From Plasmodium brasilianum (taxonomy: Eukaryota > Apicomplexa > Aconoidasida > Haemosporida > Plasmodiidae): a DNA stretch of 64,000 bases. Below, one piece after another: positions 1 to 10,495 of the stretch. A model generated the notes under the pieces. The model saw only the letters and a list, made by a program, of their open reading frames with translations. It ran no database searches and was not told the origin of the DNA. The translations under genes were made by a program, and so were the position numbers. The stretch covers positions 1,729,501 through 1,793,500 of the forward strand of contig NC_090124.1 of the NCBI RefSeq assembly GCF_023973825.1, in the 5' to 3' direction. The first letter of the stretch is position 1, and the number at the start of each line of letters is the position of its first letter.

Positions 1-565
1 TGACAACAAAAAAGAAGAAAAAAATGAAGAAAAAATTAACCTTTGTAAAAATTGATATATAACGTGAACAGAAAAATAAAAAAGAAATTAATGAAACGTG
101 GAAAGCAAATTTCCCATTACTATGGTTGCAACGAAATAAAATAGGAAAATTCGACGGGTATATTTTACCTATATATAGTAGTAGTGAGTAGTAGCACACA
201 TATAAAACAACAAAGAACTGAATGTGAAATTAAAAATAAGTAGATCATAACGCTTCTATATTATATAGAGAAAACCTTCCACACGGGATTACGTACCTTT
301 TATTTTTTCCCTTTTTTTTTTTTCCTTTGTTTTTTCTTCAATATTTTTTTTAATCCTATATTTTTTTTCTTAATTATTTTTCCTTTTTTTTCTTCTCTAC
401 TTTTCTTACTTTTTTTTTTTTTTTTTTTTCTTTTTTATCTTCTATTTTTTCTTCTATTTTTTCTTCTATTTTTTCTTCTATTTTTTCTTCTATTTTTTTT
501 CTATTTTTTTTCTATTTTTTTTCTATTTTTTTTCTATTTTTTTTCTATTTTTTTTCTATTTTTTT
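1..565. other. Non-coding AT-rich stretch with poly-T and TTTTTTCTA repeats
   Basis: No convincing coding segment is visible. Positions about 300-560 are nearly pure pyrimidine on the plus strand, ending in tandem TTTTTTCTTCTA and TTTTTTTCTA units. On the minus strand this lies just downstream of the stop codon of the gene at 566-937, so it is probably its 3' untranslated region and intergenic spacer. Confidence 0.5.
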
Positions 566-937
566 TTAAAAATCTTTGAACAGGCGAGAAATGGAAAGCT
601 CCACTTGAAGTTCCCGAAGGGGGGAAAAAACATTACCATAATATAAATAAAAAAAAAAAAAAAAAAAAATATAAATATAAATATATATATATATGTGCAT
701 AGATTTATGTACATAGAATTATATACACATATATATGTACGTAGGCACATGTACAAGACACATGAACACGGGCACGTGCACATAGATATATGTACATGTA
801 CACAAAACCGCTTTGACGAAACAGTTGAGCATCCTTTTCTTTAACAGCTACAACGTGTTTATACACATATACAATTAACCAGAACACTGCTACTGCTACT
901 GCTACTGCTACTGTTGCCGCTAATGCTACTGTTACTC
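566..937 (-). CDS. C-terminal exons of a membrane-anchored protein (5' exons unresolved)
   Basis: Two minus-strand exons join in phase: 937-809 and 603-566. The first encodes an Ala/Val-rich hydrophobic helix (VALAATVAVAVAVAVFWLIV) followed by YVYKHVVAVKEKDAQLFRQS. The second, behind an AG acceptor, gives VELSISRLFKDF and a stop. The donor is G|GTTTTG (phase 1) and the second exon opens with two bases, so the frame is kept. The product is therefore a protein with a C-terminal membrane anchor and a short basic tail. The family is not recognised. Upstream coding-like segments on the same strand lie at about 1010-1080, 1280-1320 and 1340-1380 (one begins MDLFEIPLDSS), but I could not connect them with consistent phase. 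An alternative is a random open stretch, but the amino-acid composition and clean splice join argue for a real gene. Confidence 0.45.
884..937. repeat. CTACTG hexanucleotide microsatellite inside the membrane-anchor exon
   Basis: Repeated CTACTG/CTGCTA units. Read on the minus strand they become GTAGCA, that is Val-Ala, and form most of the hydrophobic segment of the gene at 566-937. Confidence 0.7.
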
Positions 938-1649
938 CTTGTTTTTTAAATCAGGTAACAAAAAGGGAAGAAGGGAAAATCATATTTGTTTTACTCTTAA
1001 CAACAACATTTCAAGTGTGTTTGAATTTTTCAATTTCCAATTTTTTGGTTTGCCATTTTTTGTAGGGCTTTGGAACCCTCGAGGGAAAGGGAAAAGGAAA
1101 GGGAAAGGGAAAAGGAAAGGGAAAGGGAAAGGGAAAGGGAAAAGGATGGGCAAAAGAAAAGGCGAAAGAAAAGAGAATAAAAAAAAAAAAAAAAAAAAGA
1201 AAAAAAAAGCAATACTCCATCATTCGTTTTTATAAATACATTTACTTATTTATCGCTTAGCTTTACCTATTTTTCATTCCTAAAGAATAAAAAATAGTGT
1301 GCTATAAAAAGGAAAAAAAAAAAAAAAAAAAGCTCCTATTTTGATAAATCAATGCGCAGGCAACATGATGAGTCCAAGGGAATTTCAAATAAATCCATAA
1401 AAAAAGAAAATTAAAAAATAGTTATATACATATATCTATTATGCGCATTACATATATAAATACATATATACGTTTATTTGCTTCCTCACGTATGTACAAA
1501 ATTAACTTCCCTGCGGCATACGTTTTTCTTCTCTCTCTTATCAATTGTTGGAAAAACGTCTTGTTTATTTTATTTATTTATTTTTTTTTTTGCCGATCTT
1601 CAACTTGCAATTAAGCAGTTGAAGTTGCAGAGGTTGGAAAAAAAAAAAT

Positions 1650-1815
1650 AATAAATTAAATAAAATAAATAAAATAAAATAAATAAAATAAAATAAATAA
1701 AATAAAATAAATAAAATAAAATAAAATAAAATAAATAAAATAAAATAAAATAAATAAAATAAATAAAATAAAATAAAATAAATAAAATAAAATAAATAAA
1801 ATAAATAAAATAAAA
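1650..1815. repeat. AAATAAAAT-type tandem repeat
   Basis: About 160 bp of alternating AAATA and AAAAT units. Long open frames in it (poly-Phe/Tyr/Ile on the minus strand) are composition artefacts. Confidence 0.8.
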
Positions 1816-1913
1816 TAACAAAACGAGGGGGTAAAATGTGGCAAATATTTTTGCCTCCCATCTTGAGAAATCGTAGTACATTGTATTTTTGAAAAAGTAC
1901 AAAATAATACCCC

Positions 1914-1944
<31 letters not shown>

Positions 1945-2099
1945 CTTTAAGGAATATTTTAGCATTTTAAGAATAGCAACAACTTGCGAATATTTTATTT
2001 TAATTTGTTATTTTGCGAACTTGCAAAAAAGCTGTTTCGTAGTATGTAAAGTGCTATGAACGCGCAGAATGCCATACGAATACGCATGAATAGGCCATA

Positions 2100-2280
2100 A
2101 TATATACATATATATAAACATTTATACGTGTATATATGTATATGTGTATATATGTATATGTGTATATATGTATGTGTGTATATACGTATATGTGTATATA
2201 TGTATATGTGTATATATGTATATGTGTATATATGTATATGTGTATATACGTATATGTGTATATATGTATATATGCTTATA
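2100..2280. repeat. TATATGTATATGTG tandem repeat
   Basis: Roughly 14-bp units of tatatgtatatgtg with single-base variants, typical of Plasmodium intergenic DNA. Confidence 0.8.
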
Positions 2281-2613
2281 TGCCTGCTTGAGAGAGTAGA
2301 ATAGCGTAAAATTCGTTGCTTGAATGCTCTAAATAGCTACATTTTTTTTCGTATCATCGGTGATAGTGTCCCTCAATTACATTGAATTGCTCCTTCGGTC
2401 TTTTGGTTAATCGATCTTTTGCCACATCGTTCTGTTGATGAATCCTTCTGCTGCAAAGGTAATACACTTCGCATACTCGTTTCGTACGCAGCATTTATGT
2501 ATGTACTTCTGTATATATACGTAGAATTACTGGCAAGCGTGGTCCAAACTTTGATAATATAGGTTTTGTTCGATCCCATACCCACATTTATGCTAGGTCC
2601 TTTGTAGGTAATC

Positions 2614-5600
2614 ATGGAATCACTGCCATTTAACATGAAATTGCCTTTAATCGAAAAGGCAGCTACGAATGTAAAGGATATAATATCGCACATAAAACTG
2701 AATGATGGGGTATATTTCGATATGACTAAATATGATACAAACGAAATAGTAAATAATCTTGAAAATAATAATATATATAAAAAGATAGAAGCAATGAAGC
2801 ATATATTAATTGCGCATATTTCGAAAAAAGATGTGTCTAATTTCTTTTTCGATGTATTAAAAAATATATCAGTAAATAATTTAATTTTAAAAAAATTAAT
2901 TTATAATTATTTAATATTATATGCGGAAGGCAATGCTGATTTGACAATGTTAACAGTTAATTCTTTCAAAAAAGATTTAAATAATAACAACTACCAAATA
3001 AGGTCATATGCTCTTAGAGCTATGTCTTGTATAAAATCTATCGATATGATTACCATTTTAATTGAATCATTGAAAAAGATGTCAAAGGATAAATCTCCTT
3101 ATGTTCGTAAAACCTGCGCAGATGTTATACCATCTGTATATATCATAGACAAAGATCAATTCATATTTTTGAGGAAAATTGTTCTCGACCTAATTAGTGA
3201 TAGGGATCTTATTGTTGTGTCGGCAGCTGTTGTGTCTTTTAATACTATATGTATATACGGTAACGTGGAGGACTACCAGTGGAGTAATAAAGATGGAGGG
3301 GATGTGCAGGACGAGGTAGCAGAACAAATGAAATATCCTTACAACGCGTGTGAAGCAGACACGCCGGAAAGCGGTAACGTGGCTCATAGGAAAAATGGCA
3401 TCAACTGTAGCAACGAGCTCAATCACAATGGAATCTGCAGCCACAATAGAAGATTCATCCACAATAGATGTTACAGCAAATCATTTGAGGGATCCCCTCA
3501 GGTGGACAACTCCTTACATTACACAACCACTGATGAGATTCGGAATAACAATGTATCCGTTGGCAGCGAAATGGGGAGTAGCACTGCGTACACGAGTGAA
3601 ACAGATTTGCCTGGTTATCAAGATGGGTCTAATAAACGTGTAAATAAATTAATTCAAAAAAATAAAGTAAAAGATGAGGACCCCCCACATTCTGGCAAAG
3701 AAAATAACAATATAATGTACAACAAGGATCATGAAGAGAAGCACAGGTTGTTAAACGACAATTTTTATCATCTCTACAATTCCTTATCCTTTTTACACCC
3801 ATACTATTATAAACTATGTAAGTATTTGTTACTTATGCATCCCTTTCATCAAACGTATCTGGTGGACCTGCTACTGCGATACTGTCGAATGTTTTACAGG
3901 GATCCAACCAAAAGCATCAAAGACAGACTAATGAGGATGAAGCTACCCCATTCCAATGGCTGCGATGAAGGGGGGGAAGAACAAAAAGATAGAGGTGCAA
4001 ATTCAGGTGGAAGTCGGAGCAGCAGTCACAGTAGCAGCTGTAAACTTAGTCGCAAACATGGCCTCAAATCGAGCAACCAATTGGGTCCCTCCCATAGGAG
4101 AGAGGGAACCTCGACATTTTACATGAACAACGATGAAACGTACAAGGAGTACAAAAATTATGAGGTGGATATTGAAATATTCATAGAGAAACTTCTGATT
4201 CTGTTAAGCTCCTGTAGCTATAGTGTCGTCATAATAGCAACCTCATCCCTTTACCATTTGACCAAGTTCACATATAAAGAAAACATTGTGCAGGCAATTT
4301 TAACAAGTTTAATAAAAAGCACTATAGAAAAAAATGAAGAGATGTATGAAATATTTTTAAAAAGTGTTAAGCCATTAATTATAGCTTTAAAAGAAAATTT
4401 TTCTGCATATATATCTTTCTTCTTTATTAGCTGCAAAGATAGTGTAAGTAAAAAATTGTTGAAGCTTAATATTTTATATTCACTTATACATCCAAGTAAC
4501 AAAATATTGGTATTAGATGAGTTACTACATGCTCTATATATGCCTGATAATGATGAGTATTTCATTAAAAAAGCTTTTTCCATTATTACTGATATAGCGT
4601 TAACAAACCCTGTATGCCTCTCGCGAGTGATGAAGTATATTATGATTATGCTTAACTCGAATATAAATTTGTATGCATATGAATCAATCCTATCCCTTAG
4701 AGTATTATTACAACATAGTGAAAAAAAACAAATCATTAAAATCGCTTCTTTTTTATGTAAAATTTTATTAAAAATAAAAACGAAAGATGTACAAATTTCT
4801 GTTTTATGGACCTTAACAAATTATCAAAATTTTATTGATCATCTTTTATTATTTGATGTTGCTAGGATGTTAGTTAAGTCTTTTCAAAAGTACGACGATA
4901 TTATGAAAATGCAAATAATTCATTTTGTTTTTAATATTTGGAAATTTAATTATGCTCATATTTTTTTATCTCCCCTCTTTGATGAACCTCCAGTTGATTT
5001 GTCACCAGCTGATGCTCCTCCAACGGAGGGGGGGCCTCTTTCCATGTTAAGCGGACAAAGTGGCCATAGCGATCATAGCAGACAAATAGGTCAAAATCGC
5101 AAACCGAGCCAAACGAACCACATTCACACTGAACATTCATTGTGTCTGCATTGTAACGACAAACAGGTGGGAGCTCTTGACGAGGAAGAAAGAAAGAGTA
5201 GACCCCAACTTTACAATGATAGGAAAACGCACATAAGAAGTAGAAGCATTTATAGTGAAGAGAGTAATGGTATTAGTACAAAAGGTGATATACATAAAAA
5301 GGAGGAGGATAAAACAAGTAGGAAAGAAGCATTTAAAATTAAATTAAAAAACGATTTTGCCAAATTTGAGCAGTTATGTAATAAAACATTCCTTCTAGGA
5401 TTAAAGGATGAAAACTTCGATGTTCAGGAAACTAGTAAATTTTATGTTCACATTATGCTTAAAATAAAGGAGTTGTATTCAAAGAATATTCTCAAATACA
5501 GTGTTTTTAAAAGGGATCTGTTTAACGAAAAAATAGATGATTACTCTTTGCCATTGTACTTTTTGAAATGTGCTATTATAAATACGGGTGCGGTGGTTAG

Positions 5601-6483
5601 CTCACCTTCCTCTGGTTTATGTTCCAAGAGCGTACGAAGCGTAGGTGGAAAAAATGGGGAAGGCATATTAAGTGGAAAGAAGGTGGTAGACGCAGTAAGC
5701 GGAAAGAGTAGGGAAGATGTAAAAAGTATGGCACACAGAATGAATGATACCTTACTGGAATCATTACAAAATTATGATGCAAATCTGAGTTTTAAGGACA
5801 AAAAGAAGACTCAAACCATATACCAACTTAACACAGTTTCAAATATTTTAAATAAGAAGTTACCATCTTATGTGGACCTCCCAGAGTTTGCAGAAAAGGA
5901 TTTACCAAAAACGGAGCATATCAACAAGGAGGATATAAAAACAAACAAAAATACAATAGCAAGTGTTTCCTCAAAAGATGTAAAATTAAAAAACAGTATT
6001 AACAGTATGAACTGTATGAACAGTATAAATAATATGAATAGTATGAATAGTATGAATAGTATGAATAGTATGAATAATATGAATAGTATGAATAGTATGA
6101 ATAATATGAATAGTATGAATAGTATGAATAATATAATTAATTCACGTATTTTTTTAAATATTGATGATTTTTATAAAGAGGAAACGTTAAAAATGGAGCA
6201 ACAGAAAAATTGCGGTATGTCAACTGGTAAAGCGGTGCTAATCAACGGTGGTAGAAAAATTCAAGGGGAAGATGAAGAGTCGGATGACGAAAAAAAGGGA
6301 AAGAGTATTGGTCCAAGTAGTAGTGGTGGTTTTAAAAAAGACAAAATTTTAGGTATAAGTAAAAGAGAAAATTCAAACATATACAAAGACCAAATGTCGA
6401 GCAATTTAAAAAATGGGAAAACACTCGAAGAACAAATTGATGACATTGAGGAATTTTTTTTCAATGATGAAGATTATGAATGA
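2614..6483 (+). CDS. AP-3 complex subunit beta (beta-3 adaptin)
   Basis: Single-exon gene, 1289 residues. The N-terminal ~210 residues match the beta-adaptin trunk: alpha-helical HEAT-like repeats with hallmark stretches KIEAMKHILIAHISKKDVS, NLILKKLIYNYLILYAEGN, YQIRSYALRAMSCIKS and SPYVRKTCADVIPSVY. These resemble AP-3 beta more than AP-1/2 beta (the KDVSNFFFDVLKNIS version). The trunk is split by hydrophilic low-complexity insertions at about residues 215-385, 440-505, 785-900 and 1000-1080. A run of Ser-Met-Asn/Asn-Met-Asn repeats occupies residues 1130-1175. The C-terminus is acidic (DDIEEFFFNDEDYE); no clear appendage domain is seen. In other eukaryotes AP-3 sorts cargo from Golgi/endosomes to lysosome-related organelles. 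In this parasite a role in sorting to secretory organelles is inference. The ATG at 2614 is chosen because the first conserved helix follows it closely. A second in-frame ATG lies seven codons on. Confidence 0.85.
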   Translation: MESLPFNMKLPLIEKAATNVKDIISHIKLNDGVYFDMTKYDTNEIVNNLENNNIYKKIEAMKHILIAHISKKDVSNFFFDVLKNISVNNLILKKLIYNYLILYAEGNADLTMLTVNSFKKDLNNNNYQIRSYALRAMSCIKSIDMITILIESLKKMSKDKSPYVRKTCADVIPSVYIIDKDQFIFLRKIVLDLISDRDLIVVSAAVVSFNTICIYGNVEDYQWSNKDGGDVQDEVAEQMKYPYNACEADTPESGNVAHRKNGINCSNELNHNGICSHNRRFIHNRCYSKSFEGSPQVDNSLHYTTTDEIRNNNVSVGSEMGSSTAYTSETDLPGYQDGSNKRVNKLIQKNKVKDEDPPHSGKENNNIMYNKDHEEKHRLLNDNFYHLYNSLSFLHPYYYKLCKYLLLMHPFHQTYLVDLLLRYCRMFYRDPTKSIKDRLMRMKLPHSNGCDEGGEEQKDRGANSGGSRSSSHSSSCKLSRKHGLKSSNQLGPSHRREGTSTFYMNNDETYKEYKNYEVDIEIFIEKLLILLSSCSYSVVIIATSSLYHLTKFTYKENIVQAILTSLIKSTIEKNEEMYEIFLKSVKPLIIALKENFSAYISFFFISCKDSVSKKLLKLNILYSLIHPSNKILVLDELLHALYMPDNDEYFIKKAFSIITDIALTNPVCLSRVMKYIMIMLNSNINLYAYESILSLRVLLQHSEKKQIIKIASFLCKILLKIKTKDVQISVLWTLTNYQNFIDHLLLFDVARMLVKSFQKYDDIMKMQIIHFVFNIWKFNYAHIFLSPLFDEPPVDLSPADAPPTEGGPLSMLSGQSGHSDHSRQIGQNRKPSQTNHIHTEHSLCLHCNDKQVGALDEEERKSRPQLYNDRKTHIRSRSIYSEESNGISTKGDIHKKEEDKTSRKEAFKIKLKNDFAKFEQLCNKTFLLGLKDENFDVQETSKFYVHIMLKIKELYSKNILKYSVFKRDLFNEKIDDYSLPLYFLKCAIINTGAVVSSPSSGLCSKSVRSVGGKNGEGILSGKKVVDAVSGKSREDVKSMAHRMNDTLLESLQNYDANLSFKDKKKTQTIYQLNTVSNILNKKLPSYVDLPEFAEKDLPKTEHINKEDIKTNKNTIASVSSKDVKLKNSINSMNCMNSINNMNSMNSMNSMNSMNNMNSMNSMNNMNSMNSMNNIINSRIFLNIDDFYKEETLKMEQQKNCGMSTGKAVLINGGRKIQGEDEESDDEKKGKSIGPSSSGGFKKDKILGISKRENSNIYKDQMSSNLKNGKTLEEQIDDIEEFFFNDEDYE
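5990..6135 (+). repeat. Coding Asn-Ser-Met-Asn repeat in AP-3 beta
   Basis: Tandem aatagtatg/aatatgaat units encode alternating NSM and NNM tripeptides near the C-terminus of the AP-3 beta protein. The array is in frame and within a non-conserved linker. Confidence 0.85.
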
Positions 6484-6621
6484 GCAATAAAAAAAAACAA
6501 AAAAAAGAAACAATAATTCCTTTTGCACACATATTACTTATTATGTCTAATTGCCATTTTTTATGAACGTTCATATAAATTTATCCCGAGAAATGGAAAA
6601 AAATGAACAGGTCAGGCGAAA

Positions 6622-6954
6622 ATGGGTTCGTTCGCAAAAATGTGGACCAAAATAAGTTAGTCAAATTTGATAGCTTCTGACGTGTTCATTTTTTTTTTTT
6701 TTTTTTTTCCCTTTTTTTTGTGTGATCATAGAATAAATGTTATTACTTCTTAATTTTACTTGTTAGCGTTCTCGAATTTGAGGCCAAATATATGCAAAAA
6801 AAAACCTACATACTGTAGAAAATTTGTAATTTTGTTCATTCATTTTAAAACAAATTTAAATAAAAAATATAATTGTGAAATAATTCATTCTGATAAGTTT
6901 GGTAATATCATGGCAAGTGGACCTGTGGGTGCATCTTTTGCATGTTTCCGATAA
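6622..6954 (+). CDS. Small two-exon gene, possible organellar uS11-like protein
   Basis: Model: exon 1 6622-6655 (MGSFAKMWTKI plus one base, donor A|GTTAGT) and exon 2 6767-6954 (acceptor ttacttgttag). The join is phase 1 and gives 73 residues ending ASFACFR. The short N-terminus is basic and amphipathic, fitting a mitochondrial presequence. The segment FVILFIHFKTNLNKKYNCEI followed by IHSDKFGNIMASGPVGASF has the layout of the first half of ribosomal protein uS11 (strand with N-N-T, then D-x-x-G-N-x-x-A-S-x-G-x-x-G), but it is too short for a complete uS11. Further exons were not found. The coding nature of exon 2 is fairly strong; the family call is tentative. Confidence 0.42.
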
Positions 6955-7548
6955 AATATTAAGGGAAAAAATGTAGACATGCGCCAACCACATCACTTAA
7001 CTGCGATAGTGGATAGGTAAAACGTTCGGCCGTATATGTTGTAACGATGTAATGTTGTAATATGGTAGAACAGATGGCATGGAAAACACTTCATTTGACA
7101 TTGTTTTTTCTAACCTTATAATAAAATGTATGACAAGTTGCTCATATTACTACGTATGGAAACTACATGCTCTATGTGTTAACGTCTTTTTACTTCTCTT
7201 TTATGCTATATGAAATTTTTAAAATATTACTTCAGTGTTAACGTTGTAAGGAAGATATACATATGCATATTTTGTTTGTACGCACTTATGCACATATATG
7301 TGTGTAACGCAAAAATTACCAAAAAAAAAAAGCTCATTTCGTTTTTATTTTCTTGTTTTATTCCTTTATTGTTACTTTATTGTTACTTTATTGTATTTAT
7401 ATTCTATTTTTTTTTTTTTTTATTTTTTTTTCGTACCATAAAGTACGCGTGGGCATGTAGCAATACGACAGTTCAAAATGCGTATCTACATATTATATAC
7501 ACACATACATGTATACACGCATGTATACATGCATGCATATGCTGCTAA
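6955..7548. other. Intergenic spacer between converging genes
   Basis: AT-rich, with poly-T at 7410-7432 and ATACATGTATAC motifs near 7500. No supported gene. It separates the convergent 3' ends of the small + gene and the uL18 gene. Confidence 0.5.
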
Positions 7549-8405
7549 TTAAAGCAACAGACCAACCGCCCTAGCGCCCTCCGCCAACGCTTCCACCTTT
7601 CCTGCATACCTATATTTAGCTCTATCAAATTTTACTTTTGAAATGCCTTTGTTTAAAGCTTTCCTTGCAATGTCCTTACCAATTTCCCAAGCAGATTTAA
7701 TAGTTCGGCCATTATTTACAACTCTGTTAGTTGCCTTTTTTCTGTATGTCCCTATCAGACTTGATAAATTTGGATCTTGAGAACAAGAGAAACATAATAT
7801 GTGCCTGTTATAATCATCTATCACTGTAGCGTAAATATGATTGTTCGTATTTTTAATTCGTAGTCTTGGTATTCTTTTACCTTCTAGTATTTCTTTATCA
7901 ACATCTAAATTTCCGGAATGGGGAAAATTTTTTTTCTCTACTTTTTCCACATTTTCCTTGAGCAGATTTTGCAAAATTTTCTGTAACGAGTGGGCAGGGG
8001 AAAGGATGTGAATGTGGAAGCACATGCACTCATGTGGGTATATATATACATATCCACATTGCATATATGGACATATAAACACGCACAAAATTGGCACGAA
8101 TGCGCTAATGTATGAACAAGCACATGAGCACATATGCAAATGATACAGGTATATATGGTGCGCTACATATATCTTGGTTCTGCCAAATTTCTCTTTATTA
8201 TTACACTCTGTTTTCTTGCTTTTTTTCCTTTGATGTTTTTGTTCTTCCCTGTGGTAATTTGCTCAGTTGTGTTTTTCTTTGTTTTTGCAAAAGAAAATAA
8301 AAAAAAATTATTGCTTGTCACTACCCTTTTATTAATTATAAAGCTTTCTAATATACCAAAATACGTTAAGAACACTGGAATCATAAGGACAGCGAAAATG
8401 TACAT
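7549..8405 (-). CDS. Organellar (probably apicoplast) ribosomal protein uL18, two exons
   Basis: Exon 2 runs 7980-7549 and encodes the full bacterial-type L18 fold: RIPRLRIKNTNNHIYATVID (5S-rRNA-binding strand), then NRHILCFSCSQDPNL, GRTIKSAWEIGKDIARKAL, and the terminal signature YRYAGKVEALAEGARAVGLL. The acceptor is cactcgttacag. Exon 1 is proposed at 8405-8205, donor AGT|GTAATA (phase 0). It starts MYIFAVLMIPVFLTYFGILE, a signal-anchor-like hydrophobic stretch, followed by a Lys/Asn/Thr-rich region. That two-part leader is the usual apicoplast-targeting arrangement. uL18 binds 5S rRNA in the large ribosomal subunit. The nuclear gene with a bacterial-type body and a bipartite leader points to the plastid. 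A different donor in exon 1 is possible, so the exact junction is uncertain; the family is secure. Confidence 0.8.
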
Positions 8406-8419
8406 ATTAAATGTACCAT

Positions 8420-8831
8420 TTAATTTTTAATAAAACAATGAAAGGGAAAGAGGTGAGAAGAGTAACATATTAATATTGTTCCAGTTTTTCAAAACTAAGA
8501 AGGCTACATATAGATATATGTACACACAAGCATACATATGTACGTGCATAGGTACATATAACATAAATTGCCTTTTAAATTGAAACAGAATAATTAACTG
8601 TTACATGGGAACAGGCGTGTTTTCGTAATTAACGCAAACATCCGAGGGGAATAAGTTGAAAGAAAAAACAATAAACATTAAATAGCGTAAATATATATAT
8701 GTGTACATACATACGTGTATGCATATATATATATATGTATAGCTAAACAGGACCGAATTCTAAATTTTTACAAAATTTACTGAAAAGAAATTTTTTTTAT
8801 TTTATTTTTTTATTACATTATATGCATATGG

Positions 8832-8866
<35 letters not shown>

Positions 8867-9580
8867 TGAGAAAAAATACTAGTGTTATAAATGATTTACT
8901 TTAAGAAATAATACGAATGTTATTTCATTGTACTTAATTAAATATTCAGGCACATATTACCATTTTGTCATTATATTGTACATAAATGTATGTGTATGTA
9001 TGTATGTATGTATGTATGTATGTGTATGTATGTATGTGTACGTACGTATGTATTTGTACGTATGTATGTATGTATGTGTACGTATGTATGTATTTGTACG
9101 TATGTATGTATGTATGTGTACGTATGTATGTATGTATATATTGTGCGTACATTAATCATATAATCGAAGAAGCATTGTTATTATTCAGTTGCTCAAGAGG
9201 AGGGAACACACTGGAAACTTGTCCATAATGAATGTAATGAAGTAAGCAAACCGATGGGGGTGAAGTAGAAATTAGAGGAAAAATGTGTCAGTTGCGATGT
9301 TGTATATTATCGGGGAGTAGGAAGGGGAAGCAATTATATTATAATTTTATTCTATTTTTTATTTTTTTTATTTACTAATTTTTTTTGCTAGTTCATTTAA
9401 ACAGCTGTTAAGATAATTTGGCGGTCCGTTTGCATGCGTATATGTATACATATACATATACATATATATATATATGTTTATTTATGTATATTTGTATGAG
9501 TACATTTATGTTAGTGCATTTATATGGGTATATACAAATATACCTGTGCGTGCACATGTATATGTGCACTGTTAATTTTA
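8420..9580. other. AT-rich region with unresolved exon-like islands
   Basis: Several short GC-richer islands look coding on the plus strand but could not be chained. At 8435-8449 MKGKE is followed by a GTGAGA donor. At 8482-8515 FFKTKKATYR follows a TTCCAG acceptor. At 8605-8628 MGTGVFS precedes GTAATT. At about 9176-9238 two frames are open, one reading YSVAQEEGTHWKLVHNECNE before a GTAAGC donor. A multi-exon small gene is likely somewhere here. Confidence 0.3.
8985..9145. repeat. TATG/TGTA tetranucleotide repeat
   Basis: About 160 bp of tatgtatgtatg with interspersed tgtacg and tttgtacg variants. The repeat opens long Tyr/Met/Cys/Val frames on both strands, which I regard as artefacts. Confidence 0.85.
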
Positions 9581-9582
9581 AA

Positions 9583-9862
9583 ATGGTCGGAATGACGGGA
9601 AATGGGGTACTCCACGAGGGCATCGTGAGCACACGGTGTGTATTATACATTGGAAATTAAAAAAAATAATAATTGTAGGGTTATAAGACAAGGGTGCAGA
9701 GGAATTGGAAATGCAAAGAAATAATGAAAAATAATAAGCAAGAGTGAAACATTGGTATCTCAAAAAAATCGATGTTCAATTTTTTATCGAACTTTCCTGT
9801 GTGCTTGCTAATATAGCACTTGCCACGTAAAGGAATATAAAGAGGAAATAACCGTACGTTAA
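9583..9862 (+). CDS. Possible 3' exons of a small spliced gene (low support)
   Basis: Two islands join in phase: 9583-9635 (MVGMTGNGVLHEGIVST plus two bases, donor CG|GTGTGT) and 9817-9862 (acceptor ttgctaatatag; TCHVKEYKEEITVR then stop). The base composition is distinctly richer in GC than the surroundings. No acceptor is visible before 9583, so the ATG there may be the true start (32 residues) or the segment may be misread; the minus strand is also open. Function unknown. Confidence 0.27.
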
Positions 9863-10495
9863 CAAGTACTATGAGTGAGCGTAATATATATGAATGAAAA
9901 TAATTTAGCAGTAAGTGAAAATACAGTTTTGTGTTATTACATAAATGTATATATGTTATATGTTATATGTATTGTAGAGAATTAAAAATTGTTCTTAATG
10001 AATGCAATAACTTAATATCGTTCGATACAGTCATTGTACTAATTTGTTCCCTACATATATACTACTCTGTCGATCTGTTTACCACTCTGTATACCCTTCT
10101 GTTTACCCTTCTGTGTACCCCTCTTTTTATGGTATCGATATAGACCATAAACAGATTAACGCTTAGTGCTTATAACTTTTGTTAATATGACTTGTACATA
10201 TGGTATTTATTTTTCACTTTGTTCCGCTCTTCTTTTCTTCTCTTCTCTTCTCGTCTTAGATATGTTATGTTATAGTATGCACTGCTCTTTTTTTTTTTTT
10301 TTTTTCTTTTTTTTTTAAAAAACATTATCCGCATATAGCAAAAGCGTACAACACTGTTAATAGTGTATGCATCAGTATATGTATGTGTATACATACATAC
10401 ATTAACACATACGTATGTACAATTGGATATGTTTGTGTTCACACCTTCGAATTTTATGCTCAGCAGGATTTTTTTTAAAAAAAAAATTTTTATCC
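9863..10495. other. Intergenic spacer
   Basis: AT-rich. A hydrophobic open stretch near 9980-10140 and a minus-strand stretch at 10325-10353 carry weak splice signals, but I cannot support a gene. Confidence 0.35.

Larger units (their letters stand above)
938..2613. other. Intergenic region with simple repeats; upstream exons of the first gene may lie here
   Basis: Contains a GGGAAA/GGGAAAAGG purine tract (about 1080-1150), an AAATA/AAAAT tract (about 1650-1815) and a TATATGTATATGTG tract (about 2100-2275). Minus-strand exon-like pieces at about 1010-1380 could belong to the gene at 566-937. The segment 2370-2613 is richer in GC and probably holds the 5' leader and promoter of the AP-3 beta gene. 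Confidence 0.4.

Noticed and set aside
1574..1965. Phe/Tyr/Ile-rich minus-strand ORFs
   Set aside because: Composition artefact of the AAATA repeat.
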